DNA of 51,536 nucleotides from Planococcus maitriensis (GCF_003289925.1 NZ_QLZQ01000011.1:1-51536), one strand, 5' to 3'. Shown: positions 41,285 through 51,256, numbered from the stretch's first letter. Program-made: numbers and translations. The notes: generated from the letters alone by a model not told the origin.

Positions 41285-41553
41285 GTCGGTTCCGCCTTTC
41301 CGTTTCGAATATGGGCGATTTTTTCTGCCTTGCTCAATTGCTTGAAGGCATACTCCGCTTTCATCGCTTCCGGCTTCGTTTCGAATGACTCGTGGTAAAG
41401 GAGCGTCAATGGCCCGCGGGACCGCGTATATTTTGCGCCTTTCCCACTTTCATGCTTAGCTAAGCGCTTTTCTAAATCATTCGTATAGCCCGCATAATAC
41501 GATCCGTCCCCGCATTCAAGCACGTAGAAATAATGTTCATTGTTCGTTTCCAT
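41281..41553 (-). CDS. yazA: GIY-YIG domain protein (YazA/UPF0213)
   Basis: A 90-residue stand-alone GIY-YIG nuclease-like domain: [35 protein letters not shown] contains the two strands, the conserved Arg and a candidate catalytic region; the Glu in [12 protein letters not shown] is also conserved. Cellular role is not established. It overlaps trmN6 by 17 bases and rsmI by four, so expression is coupled. Confidence 0.93.
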   Translation of the reverse strand: METNNEHYFYVLECGDGSYYAGYTNDLEKRLAKHESGKGAKYTRSRGPLTLLYHESFETKPEAMKAEYAFKQLSKAEKIAHIRNGKAEPT

Positions 41554-42277
41554 ACAACAAGCCCCGCACTTCTTCCGTGTATTCGCCGTCTTCCCCGTAA
41601 ACGATCAAAGGCGGTAATACTTTTAAATCCGGCTTGCCATCCTTGATGCCTTCGATCAACAAAGTATTCGCTTCTTTGCCCGCTTTCGGGTAGACAAGCC
41701 GGATGCGTTTTGGCTCCAAGCGGTTGTTGCGCATCGCCGCCATGATGTCGATCAATCTTCCCGCACGGTGGACAAACGCCGCTTTTCCGCCTTGCTTCAA
41801 TAACTGGCTTGCGGAACGGACCGCTTCGTCCAAGGTCAGGTGCAGTTCGTGGCGCGCAATCGCCATGTGTTCGCTTAAGTTTTTATCGCTCATCTCATGG
41901 GCTTGGAAATACGGCGGATTGCAGGTGACCGTGTCGAATTTTTCGTAGCCGAGCTGCACGGAGATTTCTTTCACGTCGCCTTCAATGATATCGATTTGCT
42001 CTTCGAGTCCGTTGAATTCGATGCTGCGCCGTGCCATTCCTGCCAGGCGTGGCTGAAGTTCCACTCCTGTGATCGTTGATTCGGTACGGGCGCTCAAAAA
42101 TAACGGGATCGCGCCATTGCCTGTGCACAAATCGACAATCCGGCCCCGTTTTTTCGGCACATACGCAAAACGCGCCAGCAGTACCGCATCCAGCGAAAAG
42201 GAGAATACCGACGGGCTCTGGATGATGCGCAAATTTTCCGCCAGCAAATAATCCAACCGTTCGTCATCTGTTAACAT
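41537..42277 (-). CDS. trmN6: tRNA1(Val) (adenine-N6)-methyltransferase-like protein (YabB)
   Basis: SAM-dependent methyltransferase probably acting on A37 of a tRNA. The ATG at 42277 has AGGAGTG seven bases upstream, giving 246 residues; two in-frame ATGs further upstream lack ribosome sites and lie in the yabA terminator. The SAM loop [14 protein letters not shown] is near 44-57, and the amino-methyltransferase motif NPPYFQ (CNPPYF) near 121. First gene of trmN6-yazA-rsmI. Confidence 0.92.
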   Translation of the reverse strand: MLTDDERLDYLLAENLRIIQSPSVFSFSLDAVLLARFAYVPKKRGRIVDLCTGNGAIPLFLSARTESTITGVELQPRLAGMARRSIEFNGLEEQIDIIEGDVKEISVQLGYEKFDTVTCNPPYFQAHEMSDKNLSEHMAIARHELHLTLDEAVRSASQLLKQGGKAAFVHRAGRLIDIMAAMRNNRLEPKRIRLVYPKAGKEANTLLIEGIKDGKPDLKVLPPLIVYGEDGEYTEEVRGLLYGNEQ

Positions 42278-42296
42278 ATCGTTCACTCCTGCCATA

Positions 42297-42337
42297 ATAA
42301 AAGGCTGCCGCCACACGGAGTGTCGGAAGCCTTTTGT
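42297..42337 (-). terminator. Terminator between yabA and trmN6
   Basis: Minus strand AAAAGGCT (42328-42335) pairs with AGCCTTTT (42299-42306), with an internal CCGACAC/GTGTGG helix, then TATT. It ends the transcript that carries the repeat at 42350-42510. Confidence 0.8.
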
Positions 42338-42349
42338 TTCTATTCTGAG

Positions 42350-42510
42350 TTATGCCTGTCGGGCCAAAACGGCCGTTTCGGCTTTTCTTCATGGTCTAGC
42401 TCCAGCAGCCAGACCCTCGAGGTCACAAGCCAGTTTGCTTATGCGGCAAAGGACGCCGCTCTAGTAAACCAGTTTGTGCTTGTCGGGTCTAAACGGCTGC
42501 TTCCGCTTTG
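42350..42510. repeat. Structured intergenic repeat of Bacillales type, with an extra right end
   Basis: 42393-42510 begins GGTCTAGCTCCAGC and ends with TCGGGTCTAAACGGC...CCGCTTT. Inverted arms are nested: GCAGCC/GGCTGC, AGACCC/GGGTCT, and GCGGC/GCCGC near the tip. A second copy of only the right end (TTATGCCTGTCGGGCC...CGGCTTTT) lies at 42350-42386. I recall very similar dispersed intergenic repeats in Bacillus and Planococcus relatives. It fills the gap between yabA and trmN6; no gene is seen. Confidence 0.7.
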
Positions 42511-42515
42511 CTTCA

Positions 42516-42875
42516 TTAATTCTGCTTATTGAGGAAAGATAAGCAAAACAGGCAGTCGTCGCCTTTTCTGGAGCTGCCGAAATGGACGTTGCAGACATGG
42601 TAGCCTTCGTGGTACAGGCGCGCCAAGTTGTCGTAGCCTTCACCGATGTCCATGACGGCTTTTTTCAATTTGACCGGATCGACTTTTTCCGGTTCCGGCA
42701 CTTTGGCATTCAGTTCATCGAGGCGGGCACGCAAATGGTGATTTTCCAATTGCAGCGCATGATGCTCTTCCATCGTCCGCGCTACTACTGCTTTCAAGTC
42801 GCGAAACTGCTCTTGCATCGATTCCAATTGCTGTTCAAAATCCATGACCGTATCCAAAAAGTTCTTTTCTTTCAC
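42516..42875 (-). CDS. yabA: Replication initiation control protein YabA
   Basis: Binds DnaA and DnaN to restrain re-initiation. I use the GTG at 42875, nine bases after GAGGTG, giving a 119-residue protein starting [16 protein letters not shown], which aligns with the known start of YabA. An N-terminal coiled-coil tetramerisation helix (about 3-60) leads to a C-terminal zinc domain with the invariant [22 protein letters not shown] arrangement (one His, three Cys). It follows ricT with 13 bases between. Confidence 0.94.
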   Translation of the reverse strand: MKEKNFLDTVMDFEQQLESMQEQFRDLKAVVARTMEEHHALQLENHHLRARLDELNAKVPEPEKVDPVKLKKAVMDIGEGYDNLARLYHEGYHVCNVHFGSSRKGDDCLFCLSFLNKQN

Positions 42876-42888
42876 TGATACCACCACC

Positions 42889-43701
42889 TCACGCTCTCGT
42901 CCCTTGGTTCATGATTTCATCCAATGTATATTCCAGCGTCTGGTCTTGTTCAGCCAGGCGGATTTTCAATACGCGCTCAAGCAAGTTCAGGCTGACGACG
43001 CGGCCATTGCCATCCGGCGTTTCGACACGCGCGCCGATATCCGGCATTTCCTTTTTCGCTTGTTCGTATTCATCGTTCTCGTATTTCAGGCAGCACATCA
43101 AACGGCCACACAGTCCTGAAATTTTCGACGGATTCAAAGACAAGTTCTGGTCTTTTGCCATCTTGATCGACACCGGCTCGAAATCGCCAAGGAAAGTCGA
43201 ACAACACAACATGCGCCCGCATGGCCCGATGCCGCCGAGCATTTTCGCCTCGTCGCGCACACCGATTTGGCGGAGTTCGATACGCGTACGGAAAATCGAC
43301 GCCAAGTCTTTGACCAAATTGCGGAAATCGACGCGACCTTCCGCGGTGAAATAGAAAATGACTTTATTGCGGTCAAATGTATATTCCACATCGACCAGCT
43401 TCATGTCTAGCCGGTGCGATTCGATTTTTTGCGTACCCACTTCAAACGCGCGCTCCGCTTCCGAGCGGTTTTCTTCTACTTGCTGGCGGTCGCGTTCGGT
43501 GGCGACCCTTACTACTTGCTTGAGTGGCAAGACGACATCGTTCTCGCCCACTTCTTTCACGGGCACGACCACTTTTCCGTACTCGATGCCGCGTGCTGTT
43601 TCCACAATGACATAATCGTCTTTTTCGATCGCAGCTTCGCCTGGATCGAAATAATATATTTTACCCGCTTTCTTGAAGCGGACTCCTATTACTTTATACA
43701 A
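42889..43701 (-). CDS. ricT: RicT (YaaT), PSP1-domain protein of the RicAFT complex
   Basis: With RicA and RicF forms an iron-sulfur complex that steers RNase Y mRNA processing and, in Bacillus, competence, biofilm and sporulation. The 270-residue protein starts with TTG, nine bases after AGGAGG, and begins [21 protein letters not shown]. Two cysteine clusters are intact: [14 protein letters not shown] and [13 protein letters not shown]. Its retention where sporulation genes are lost fits the RNase Y role. Next to holB (four-base gap) and yabA. Confidence 0.96.
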   Translation of the reverse strand: MYKVIGVRFKKAGKIYYFDPGEAAIEKDDYVIVETARGIEYGKVVVPVKEVGENDVVLPLKQVVRVATERDRQQVEENRSEAERAFEVGTQKIESHRLDMKLVDVEYTFDRNKVIFYFTAEGRVDFRNLVKDLASIFRTRIELRQIGVRDEAKMLGGIGPCGRMLCCSTFLGDFEPVSIKMAKDQNLSLNPSKISGLCGRLMCCLKYENDEYEQAKKEMPDIGARVETPDGNGRVVSLNLLERVLKIRLAEQDQTLEYTLDEIMNQGTRA

Positions 43702-43705
43702 TTGC

Positions 43706-44698
43706 TTACCCCTCCTGCAGATTCAGCATTAATTGCTCCATCAACAGTGTCCGGTTCATATTGCGCGGCAGTTGCTGTTTGGCTTGTAGTACTGCCTGCA
43801 GCTGCCTGGACAATACATCGAACGAACGCTGAAGCGCCATCTGCTTCCAAGTTTCTTCCATGTCCGGATACGTGCGTGCAGTTTCAAGACCCGCTTTCAC
43901 TGTCGCGATGTCCCGATATGCAAATAATAACATGTCGAGCCCTCTTTCGGCATCTTCTTTCTCCTTGAACAGCGGCAGCCAATCAGATTGGATCAAAAGT
44001 AATGCCTCGTGGACATTGGCCGCTACCGTCTCGACCAACTTCAGCACCAGTTTCCGCTCGTCGGCAAACTGCTCTTCCTCGCTCAGCCGCTTCGCTTCCT
44101 GCTCGCTTTGCGTCAGCATGCTTACCGTCGCCGCCATCGAACCTGTCATCCCATCCGACATCAAACGCTCCATCAGTTTCGGCCGTGACAGCGGCTGGAA
44201 TGACACTAGCTGGCAACGCGACCGGATCGTGCTCATGATGGCATTCAAGCGCTCCGTCAATAACAGGGCGGTCACATTCGCTTCCGGTTCTTCCAAAAAT
44301 TTCAGCAAAGCGTTGGCAGAGGAATTATTCATCCGGTCTGCCTGCTCGATTACGTAGATCTTGCGCCCGCTGTTCAGCGCCGTCTTGTTCATCGTATAAA
44401 TCAAGTCGCGGATCTGGTCAATTTTGATGTTCTGGCCATCCGGTTCTATGAATAAAATATTCGGGTGATTGCCGTTTTCATACAATTTACAGCTGCGGCA
44501 TGTTTCACATGGAACATTATCGATCGGTGTTTCACATAATAATAATTTGACAAAGAAATGTGTCAGTTCCTTTTTTCCGGAACCCGACGGCCCTTCGAGC
44601 AGATACGCATGGGCCAGACGGTCATTTGCATACGCCCCTTGCAGCCGCTTCAATACGACCGGCTGCATCTCTTGCAGTTCTTCTATTGTCTTGTGCAT
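43706..44698 (-). CDS. holB: DNA polymerase III delta' subunit
   Basis: Part of the clamp loader. The ATG at 44698 (MHKTIEELQEMQPVVLKRLQ) follows AAGGTGG and gives 330 residues; the upstream in-frame part contains the darA terminator and is excluded. The P-loop is degenerate (GPSGSGKKEL), as usual for delta'. A zinc module CETCRSCKLY is at about 68-77, and the SRC motif (STIRSRCQLV) near 164 supplies the arginine finger. The yaaR gene found between darA and holB in B. subtilis is missing; a terminator occupies that gap. Confidence 0.95.
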   Translation of the reverse strand: MHKTIEELQEMQPVVLKRLQGAYANDRLAHAYLLEGPSGSGKKELTHFFVKLLLCETPIDNVPCETCRSCKLYENGNHPNILFIEPDGQNIKIDQIRDLIYTMNKTALNSGRKIYVIEQADRMNNSSANALLKFLEEPEANVTALLLTERLNAIMSTIRSRCQLVSFQPLSRPKLMERLMSDGMTGSMAATVSMLTQSEQEAKRLSEEEQFADERKLVLKLVETVAANVHEALLLIQSDWLPLFKEKEDAERGLDMLLFAYRDIATVKAGLETARTYPDMEETWKQMALQRSFDVLSRQLQAVLQAKQQLPRNMNRTLLMEQLMLNLQEG

Positions 44699-44719
44699 GA
44701 TTCCACCTTCAAACTTTGT

Positions 44720-44750
44720 AAAAAATCCCGTGTTCCACATGGATCACGGG
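44720..44750 (-). terminator. Terminator after darA
   Basis: Minus strand CCCGTGATCC / GGAACACGGG stem followed by ATTTTTT, placed only about 20 bases ahead of the holB start, so holB may depend on read-through or a promoter inside this space. Confidence 0.85.
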
Positions 44751-44795
44751 TAGTGCGGACGAAACAGCAGTTGTCGGCCAGCCAGCCTTAACCGC

Positions 44796-45131
<336 letters not shown>

Positions 45132-45220
45132 TCACTCCTTTTTTGGTTGCTTCTCTATGTATTAGTATAACACGAACGGCGAACGTCCCGTCACATCTTT
45201 CCTTTAGCCGATACGAAAAA

Positions 45221-45262
45221 TTCATGGCTATATGCATAAAGTCTCTTGATTCCAGCCATGAA
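45221..45262 (-). terminator. Second hairpin downstream of the tmk terminator
   Basis: TTCATGGCT (45221-45229) and AGCCATGAA (45254-45262) are exact complements with a 24-nt loop; on the minus strand the hairpin is followed by TTTTTCG. It forms a tandem terminator with 45261-45290. Confidence 0.6.
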
Positions 45263-45290
45263 AAAAACAGCCCTTAACGAACAAGGCTGT
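45261..45290 (-). terminator. Terminator after tmk
   Basis: Minus strand ACAGCCTT / AAGGGCTGT stem followed by seven T. Confidence 0.85.
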
Positions 45291-45300
45291 CTATACTCAT

Positions 45301-45933
45301 TTATTGTATTTCAGCCAAGAAGCGCTGCAACGCTTCATACGCATCCGCCACCACTTCATCCAATCCGTTTTCCGCATTGATCAGCTGTATGCGTTCCGGG
45401 TAGCGGCCGAGCAATAGCAAATAGCCTTCCCTCACTTTGTAATGGAACGCCAGTGATTCTTCGTCCAGGCGGTTGAATTCACGTCCTTGATCGAGGTCGA
45501 TGCGCGCCAGCCCTGTTTTCGGATTGACATCAAAATACAGTGTCAATTCCGGCATATGCCCTTCGATGGCGAATTCATTGATTGCCAGCACGTCGTCTAA
45601 TCCAAGACCGCGTGCATGCCCTTGGTAAGCGAGACTGCTGTCGACAAAGCGGTCGCAAAGAACGACTTTTCCTGCCTGAAGCGCCGGCAGCACACGCTCC
45701 ACCAAATGCTGGCGCCGCGCCGCTGCGTACAATAGCGCTTCAGTCCGGGCGTCCATTGCCGTATGCGTCCGGTCCAAGATCACTTCGCGTATTTTCTCCG
45801 CAATTTCAATGCCTCCCGGTTCACGCGTCGTCACCACTTCAAACCCATCAGCCGTCAAGCGTTCTTCCAGCTTCGCCAGTGCCGTCGTCTTGCCCGATCC
45901 TTCGCCGCCTTCTAGCGTGATAAAATAACCCAT
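45301..45933 (-). CDS. tmk: Thymidylate kinase
   Basis: Phosphorylates dTMP to dTDP. The 210-residue protein has the P-loop [10 protein letters not shown] near 8-17, the TREPGG substrate loop near 36, and the [12 protein letters not shown] motif near 94. Normal family length. No terminator separates it from ppk upstream, but a candidate promoter lies between (45969-45998). Confidence 0.97.
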   Translation of the reverse strand: MGYFITLEGGEGSGKTTALAKLEERLTADGFEVVTTREPGGIEIAEKIREVILDRTHTAMDARTEALLYAAARRQHLVERVLPALQAGKVVLCDRFVDSSLAYQGHARGLGLDDVLAINEFAIEGHMPELTLYFDVNPKTGLARIDLDQGREFNRLDEESLAFHYKVREGYLLLLGRYPERIQLINAENGLDEVVADAYEALQRFLAEIQ

Positions 45934-45968
45934 ATTTTCACCTGTTTCCTTGTCTTTTAACTAAATCC

Positions 45969-45998
45969 ACTATAACGCAAAAACGGGCTGTTCCACAA
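45969..45998 (-). promoter_or_regulatory. Candidate sigma-A promoter for tmk
   Basis: Minus-strand TTGTGG (45993-45998), 18-bp spacer, TATAGT (45969-45974). Confidence 0.45.
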
Positions 45999-46011
45999 CT
46001 TCCTTTAGACC

Positions 46012-48129
46012 TTATTCCTCGTCTTCCGCTACTTGGTAAGCGCGTTCGAACAGTTCCATTTGGCTATCGATCACCGCTTGCCCTTCCATCCGCCGGACAT
46101 AACCGTAATTGCCTTCCGCGTCCTGTGCACGGGCTTTGACATTATCTTTCAGGCCAAGCTCAAGAATCTCCCATACCTGTCCTTTCACACGTTTATCAAG
46201 GACCGGGAAAAGGATTTCAATTCGGTTGTTCAAGTTTCTCGTCATCATATCCGCTGAGGACAAAAAGGTCTTCTCTTTGCCATTCTGATGGAAATAGTAC
46301 ACGCGGCTATGTTCGAGCAGGCGCCCAACAATGCTGCGGACGCGAATATTGTCGCTCACTCCCGGGATTCCCGGCCGCAAGCAGCAGATGCCCCGGACGA
46401 TCAAATCGATCTTCACCCCGGCACGCGACGCCTCATACAGCTTCATGATGATAATCTTATCCGTCAAAGAGTTCATCTTAGCCACGATGTGGCCATTGCC
46501 GTACTTCTTCTCGTACCGGATCTCGGAGTCGATCAGATGAAGAATGTCTTTCCGTATCGAAAACGGCGCCACCGATAGATAATGGAATTCCGGCTTTTCC
46601 GTATACCCACTCAAGTAATTGAAGAAATTCGTCGCATCGATACCGATTTCTTTTTTTGACGTGAACAGACTCATATCGGTATAGATTTTTGCCGTCTGGT
46701 CGTTATAATTGCCGGTCCCGAGATGGACAAAGCGCTCGATTCGCCCTTGCTTTTTCCGCACCACTAGAGTGATTTTACTATGGGTCTTCAAATGGGTCAT
46801 GCCATATATGACGTGGCAACCGGCTTTTTCCAGTTCTTTCGCCCAGTGTACGTTATTTTCCTCATCGAAACGCGCCTTTAATTCAACCAGTACCGTCACT
46901 TGCTTGCCATTTTCCGCTGCCCGCTTCAAGGCTTTGATCACTGGGGAATCTCCGCTGACACGATATAAGGTCTGTTTGATCGCGAGCACATCAGGGTCGT
47001 CTGCCGCTTCCGAAATAAACTCGACGACTGGCTCGAATGATTCATAAGGATGATGCAGAAAAACATCTTCATCAGCGATTTTTGCAAAAATCGCCTTGCC
47101 GTTCTCCATCCCTGCCGGCAATTGCGAAATCTTCCCCTCATAGACCAAATGCTCCCATATCGGTGCCATTTTCTTATAAAAACTGAAAAACACTGTCAAA
47201 TCCAGAAATCCATCAATTTCATAGACATCTTTCGGATGCACTTCCAATTCTCTCATTAAATAGTCCAAAATAACAGGGTCCAGTCCGTCTTTTTGCACTT
47301 CGAGCCGGACGGCAGCTCCCCATTTGCGCTTTTTCAACTCTTCCTCGATTTCTTTGAGCAAGTCGCGTGCGCCTTCTTCGTGTATCGTCATATCCGCATT
47401 GCGGGTGATACGGAACACGGTTGTCGACTTGACTTCGTAGCCGTGAAACAGCTTGCCGATGAAGAAACCGATAATGTCTTCCAGCAGCAACAGCTTGCGT
47501 AACCCCCCGTTCTCAGGCAATTGAACAAAGCGCTCAAGCATCGCCGGCAACTGCACGATAGCTGTGCGCATCCGTTGTTCAGAATCCGTTTCTTTTGTCG
47601 GGTCTTCCAGTACCACCGCCAAATTAATGCTTTTATTCAACAGCATCGGAAACGGCCGATAGGCATCGATCGCCATCGGAGTCAGCACAGGGAAGATATG
47701 CTCATCAAAATAAGTCTCCAGAGCCTCACGCTGTGAGTCGTTCAATTCCCTTACTTTCAGGAAATGGACATGCTCTTTCTGGAGCTTTGGATACAATATT
47801 TTACGCAAGGTATCATATTGCAAATTCACCAATTGATGGTTTTTTAAGGCAATTTCACGCAATTGCTGCTTCGGTGTCATCCCCGCTTTGTTCTCGGGCT
47901 TATTGAAGCCCACCTTCACCTGGTCTTGCAATCCCGCAACACGCACCATGAAGAACTCATCCAAGTTGGAACTGAAAATCGCCAGGAACTTCAGCTTTTC
48001 GAGTAGCGGATTGCGCGGGTCAAGCGCTTCCTGCAGAACCCGTTCATTGAATGCCAACCAGCTCAGTTCGCGGTTATTGTAATAAGAAGGATTGTTCAAC
48101 TGGATCATGTCTTCCTTTTTCTTTCCCAC
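46012..48129 (-). CDS. ppk: Polyphosphate kinase 1
   Basis: Reversibly polymerises inorganic polyphosphate from ATP, at the membrane in many bacteria. 705 residues, normal for PPK1. Visible landmarks: N-terminal YYNNRELSWLAFNERVL, IFSSNLDEFFMVRVAG, the ATP-site region HHPYESFEPVVEFI, and the two PLD-like active-site histidine segments (THLKTHSKITLVV and a later HLGTGNYN). The GTG start is preceded by GGGGGAG at eight bases; an ATG seven codons later (48108) is a reasonable alternative. It is 22 bases downstream of ppx. This pair is not in this position in B. subtilis. Confidence 0.95.
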   Translation of the reverse strand: MGKKKEDMIQLNNPSYYNNRELSWLAFNERVLQEALDPRNPLLEKLKFLAIFSSNLDEFFMVRVAGLQDQVKVGFNKPENKAGMTPKQQLREIALKNHQLVNLQYDTLRKILYPKLQKEHVHFLKVRELNDSQREALETYFDEHIFPVLTPMAIDAYRPFPMLLNKSINLAVVLEDPTKETDSEQRMRTAIVQLPAMLERFVQLPENGGLRKLLLLEDIIGFFIGKLFHGYEVKSTTVFRITRNADMTIHEEGARDLLKEIEEELKKRKWGAAVRLEVQKDGLDPVILDYLMRELEVHPKDVYEIDGFLDLTVFFSFYKKMAPIWEHLVYEGKISQLPAGMENGKAIFAKIADEDVFLHHPYESFEPVVEFISEAADDPDVLAIKQTLYRVSGDSPVIKALKRAAENGKQVTVLVELKARFDEENNVHWAKELEKAGCHVIYGMTHLKTHSKITLVVRKKQGRIERFVHLGTGNYNDQTAKIYTDMSLFTSKKEIGIDATNFFNYLSGYTEKPEFHYLSVAPFSIRKDILHLIDSEIRYEKKYGNGHIVAKMNSLTDKIIIMKLYEASRAGVKIDLIVRGICCLRPGIPGVSDNIRVRSIVGRLLEHSRVYYFHQNGKEKTFLSSADMMTRNLNNRIEILFPVLDKRVKGQVWEILELGLKDNVKARAQDAEGNYGYVRRMEGQAVIDSQMELFERAYQVAEDEE

Positions 48130-48151
48130 GGCAAAAACTCCCCCTCAGGTT

Positions 48152-49678
48152 TCATTCATGAAAATGGACGGTGACCGTTTTCTTCAATAATTTCTCCAAA
48201 TGCTTTTTCTGCTTCTCGACTTGGTATTGCTCCGGTTTCCAGTCTTCCCGGCATTGGATAGAGAAAATGAGTTCTTCTTTTTGGCATTCCAATTGGATGT
48301 CTTCAACAATATCGCGCTTTGTCGCATTCAAGCTATATGCGAATTTGATGACAGCGCCGATGATGTTGAATTTATCCAACTCTTCTTCCGTGAACCAGTC
48401 TTCATAAAGTGCTGCATTGCGCTTGAACAGGTTTTTGTTTTTATAAGAAGCCAGCAAAGCGACGATAATACGTTCTTTATGCAAAAGCCCATCGATGGTC
48501 CGGTTCGCCAACAGATAGAAGGTATGCTGGTTGCTCGATTCGGAATCGATATATGAACCCAGATTATACATGGAACTGCCAAGGCGGACCCATTGATGGT
48601 CCCTCTCTGTCAATCTGAGAATCCCTTGTTCTTCCAATTCCCGCACAATCATCAGTGAGCTATTGGTCACATGGATGGCATGGGTCAAATTGATGTCGTA
48701 GTCGATCGCTAAATCATAAAAGCTTTCTTCAATGACGTTCGGAAACACCGGCATCTCAAAGTCTTTCGTCATCTCTTCATAAAACACGCCATCCCGAAGA
48801 CCTTTTCGGCTCAAGGCGAAAATCTCAGCATCGATCAATTCCATTAGGCAGTTGAACACTTCCACTGCTGGAATGATGATATCCGCCCGGTCACGCGACA
48901 GCCCTTCCACGCGTTGCAAATCATCGAACTCCATCGATCCCAGCCATTTATTCGTTTCTTCCACTTCTTTTCGCTTCATGGTGTATTGGTGGACACCGGA
49001 AAGCGGATAATCGACTTTTTCCTGATGAATCTGCGCCAAGTTCCGCGCACTGCCCCCAATCCCGATCAATGGCAGTTTCTTCTTTTCAATCCAATCGAGT
49101 GTCAAAAATTGATGTTCGAGAAACTCACGCAAAGCTCTCAATTCACTATTTTTCGGTGTATCCCCTTCGATAAACTGCTTCTTCAGCGATAAGGCACCGA
49201 ACGGAAAACTGTGGAAATGAACAAGTTCACGGTCTTCGAATAAGGTCAATTCCGTACTGCCACCGCCGATATCCACCGTAATAGCACTTTTATATGACAT
49301 CGAATTGACCACCGCCAAATAGCCGTAATGTGCTTCCTCGTATTCCGATAGGATACGCATCGTGAAATCCGTCTCTTCCCCGACGCGCTGGATGATGGCT
49401 TCCTGGTTCTTCGCCTGCCGCACAGCAGCCGTCGCAACACATTTAATCGCTTCGAGCTGATGATGGCGGGTCACTTCCTGGAAACTCTTCAAGGTATCGA
49501 TCAATACTTGTACGCCTTCTTCCGAGAGCGCATTACCGTCTGTTAAGTAATTACGCAGCCGGGCGACGGCCTTAACGTTCTCGCTTTCCGAGAAACGCCC
49601 ACTCTTATCCCGTGTATAGATGACCAATCGGACGGTATTCGAGCCAATATCGATGATTGCATACTTTTCCTGTTCCAT
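48152..49678 (-). CDS. ppx: Exopolyphosphatase (Ppx/GppA family)
   Basis: Hydrolyses terminal phosphates of polyphosphate and may also act on pppGpp. The ATG at 49678 (MEQEKYAIIDIGSNTVRLV), seven bases after GGGGG, gives 508 residues. The ASKHA phosphate loops are YAIIDIGSNTVR and VDIGGGSTEL; the C-terminal third resembles an HD-type domain. Paired with ppk, so synthesis and breakdown of polyphosphate are coexpressed. An extended -10-like TGGTATACA lies just upstream on the minus strand. Confidence 0.94.
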   Translation of the reverse strand: MEQEKYAIIDIGSNTVRLVIYTRDKSGRFSESENVKAVARLRNYLTDGNALSEEGVQVLIDTLKSFQEVTRHHQLEAIKCVATAAVRQAKNQEAIIQRVGEETDFTMRILSEYEEAHYGYLAVVNSMSYKSAITVDIGGGSTELTLFEDRELVHFHSFPFGALSLKKQFIEGDTPKNSELRALREFLEHQFLTLDWIEKKKLPLIGIGGSARNLAQIHQEKVDYPLSGVHQYTMKRKEVEETNKWLGSMEFDDLQRVEGLSRDRADIIIPAVEVFNCLMELIDAEIFALSRKGLRDGVFYEEMTKDFEMPVFPNVIEESFYDLAIDYDINLTHAIHVTNSSLMIVRELEEQGILRLTERDHQWVRLGSSMYNLGSYIDSESSNQHTFYLLANRTIDGLLHKERIIVALLASYKNKNLFKRNAALYEDWFTEEELDKFNIIGAVIKFAYSLNATKRDIVEDIQLECQKEELIFSIQCREDWKPEQYQVEKQKKHLEKLLKKTVTVHFHE

Positions 49679-49740
49679 ACTATTACCCCCAAATTCGCTT
49701 TCGCATATGCTATTGTATACCACCGAAAAGCCCGTTCTAC

Positions 49741-51159
49741 TCACCAGGGGATAACCGAAACGAGCTTTTCCGACAAGCGATGGTCCCCTTGTATTTCAGC
49801 GCCGGCCCCGAGATAATCCGAAAGCTCCTCGACTTTTTCAACAGTCCATTTCTCTCCTGCCACCACAAGCGGGACACCGGGTGGATAAGGCGTCAACATA
49901 GCAGCTGATATGCGGCCGATCGCTCTCGTATAGGGCACCCATTCCTGTACCGATAAATCCACTTCCTCAAACGACAGCTCAGGCACTGTCACCGGTTTTG
50001 GATGACCAGGACGGAAACTTGGTGCAAGCTTTTCTAATAGCCGCATGCTTTGCACAGCTTCTTTAATGCGGCTGCGTATTTCGGCATACGGATAAGCATG
50101 CCAAGGCTTCGACAGCGGCAAGATCAACAGCACCTGGAAAGGATCTGCCAATTCGACATAAATACCTGCCTGTTCCAATGCCCCTTTTAGCTGGAATCCC
50201 CCTCTATTATCGACTCGTAGCAATAACTTCAATGGATCATCCGTCTCCACTACTTCAAGAGAAGGGATCCGCCTGATGCTGGAAATGAAATAAAAGCGTT
50301 TTTCGAGAAAATCGCGCTTATCGTGAACGGAATAATTCTGGATATATGCCCTTGCATCATCCAGCGAGGCCATAATCGGATAAGAAGGGCTGCTCGATTG
50401 AAAAACCCGCAAATACTTCCTCACCATTCTTTCCTCCACCAGTTCTCCTGCTATATGAAGATACGAGCCCATGGTCATTGCCGGCAAGGTTTTATGGGCG
50501 GACTGCACCACCACATCGGCTCCATACGCCAATGCGCTTGCGGGGAACGGCTCGCCAGCAGCTAAATGCGCCCCATGTGCTTCATCAACCAGCACCGGGA
50601 TCTCATGTTCATGGCAAAATTCAATAATCGCCTTCAGTTCTGAAGAACCCACACCATAATAATTTGGATACGTCAAAACGACCGCTTTCGCTTCCGGATA
50701 TTCATCTATGGCAGCCACTATTGAAGAAAGGGCGACAGCTGCAGCGCTTTTGGACGCCTCATCCCATTCAGGCGCTACGTAAACGGGTTTTACATGGGCA
50801 AGTTCAAGCGCATGGAAGATCGATTTATGCGAATTGCGCTGAACAATTACATGTTCCCCTTCTCTGCATACCGCATGGATCATCGCTAAATTTCCTGCCG
50901 TAGTCCCATTCACCAAAAAATAACTTTTTTTCGACCCATATGTATTTGCCAGTAAATCTTCCGCTTCCTTGATCGCCGCCTTAGGGGCATGCAAATCGTC
51001 AAGGCCCTCCAATTCTGTCATATCGTAAGCAAGTGCCGCTTTAAGTTCTTGCGGCAAGCCCGAAAGAAGGCCATGTTTATGGCCAGGCACATGAAACGAA
51101 ATCGGCCGCCTGCTCTGAAATTGAACTACTGCATCCACAACTGGACGTCTTTGTGTCAT
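49741..51159 (-). CDS. Orn/Lys/Arg decarboxylase-family PLP enzyme (YaaO-like)
   Basis: A 472-residue fold-type I PLP enzyme of the SpeA/YaaO/Cad group. The N-terminus has FHVPGHKHG, followed by DMTELEGLDDLHAP, the NGTTAGNLAMIHAV loop, VDEAHGAHL, and the PLP-lysine motif QSAHKTLPAMTMGSYL. Substrate (arginine, lysine or ornithine) cannot be told from motifs. Decarboxylases of this type lead to polyamines. It lies directly after the rRNA operon terminator; xpaC, yaaN and csfB, which precede yaaO in B. subtilis, are absent. Confidence 0.9.
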   Translation of the reverse strand: MTQRRPVVDAVVQFQSRRPISFHVPGHKHGLLSGLPQELKAALAYDMTELEGLDDLHAPKAAIKEAEDLLANTYGSKKSYFLVNGTTAGNLAMIHAVCREGEHVIVQRNSHKSIFHALELAHVKPVYVAPEWDEASKSAAAVALSSIVAAIDEYPEAKAVVLTYPNYYGVGSSELKAIIEFCHEHEIPVLVDEAHGAHLAAGEPFPASALAYGADVVVQSAHKTLPAMTMGSYLHIAGELVEERMVRKYLRVFQSSSPSYPIMASLDDARAYIQNYSVHDKRDFLEKRFYFISSIRRIPSLEVVETDDPLKLLLRVDNRGGFQLKGALEQAGIYVELADPFQVLLILPLSKPWHAYPYAEIRSRIKEAVQSMRLLEKLAPSFRPGHPKPVTVPELSFEEVDLSVQEWVPYTRAIGRISAAMLTPYPPGVPLVVAGEKWTVEKVEELSDYLGAGAEIQGDHRLSEKLVSVIPW

Positions 51160-51198
51160 AGTCTTTGCATCCTCACATTTTTATTCTTAGTTACTTCC

Positions 51199-51204
51199 AT
51201 TATA
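51199..51204 (-). promoter_or_regulatory. Possible -10 element for the YaaO-like gene
   Basis: Perfect minus-strand TATAAT about 40 bases upstream of the start; the -35 region (TTCCGG at 17 bp) is poor. Confidence 0.45.
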
Positions 51205-51256
51205 CCGAATGCCCCGCTTTTCCGGAAAGGCGAGTCGGGTTTTCATCAAACAATGC

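Noticed and set aside
42277..42316. Earlier start codons for trmN6
   Set aside because: They lie in the yabA terminator hairpin and have no Shine-Dalgarno, while the ATG at 42277 does.
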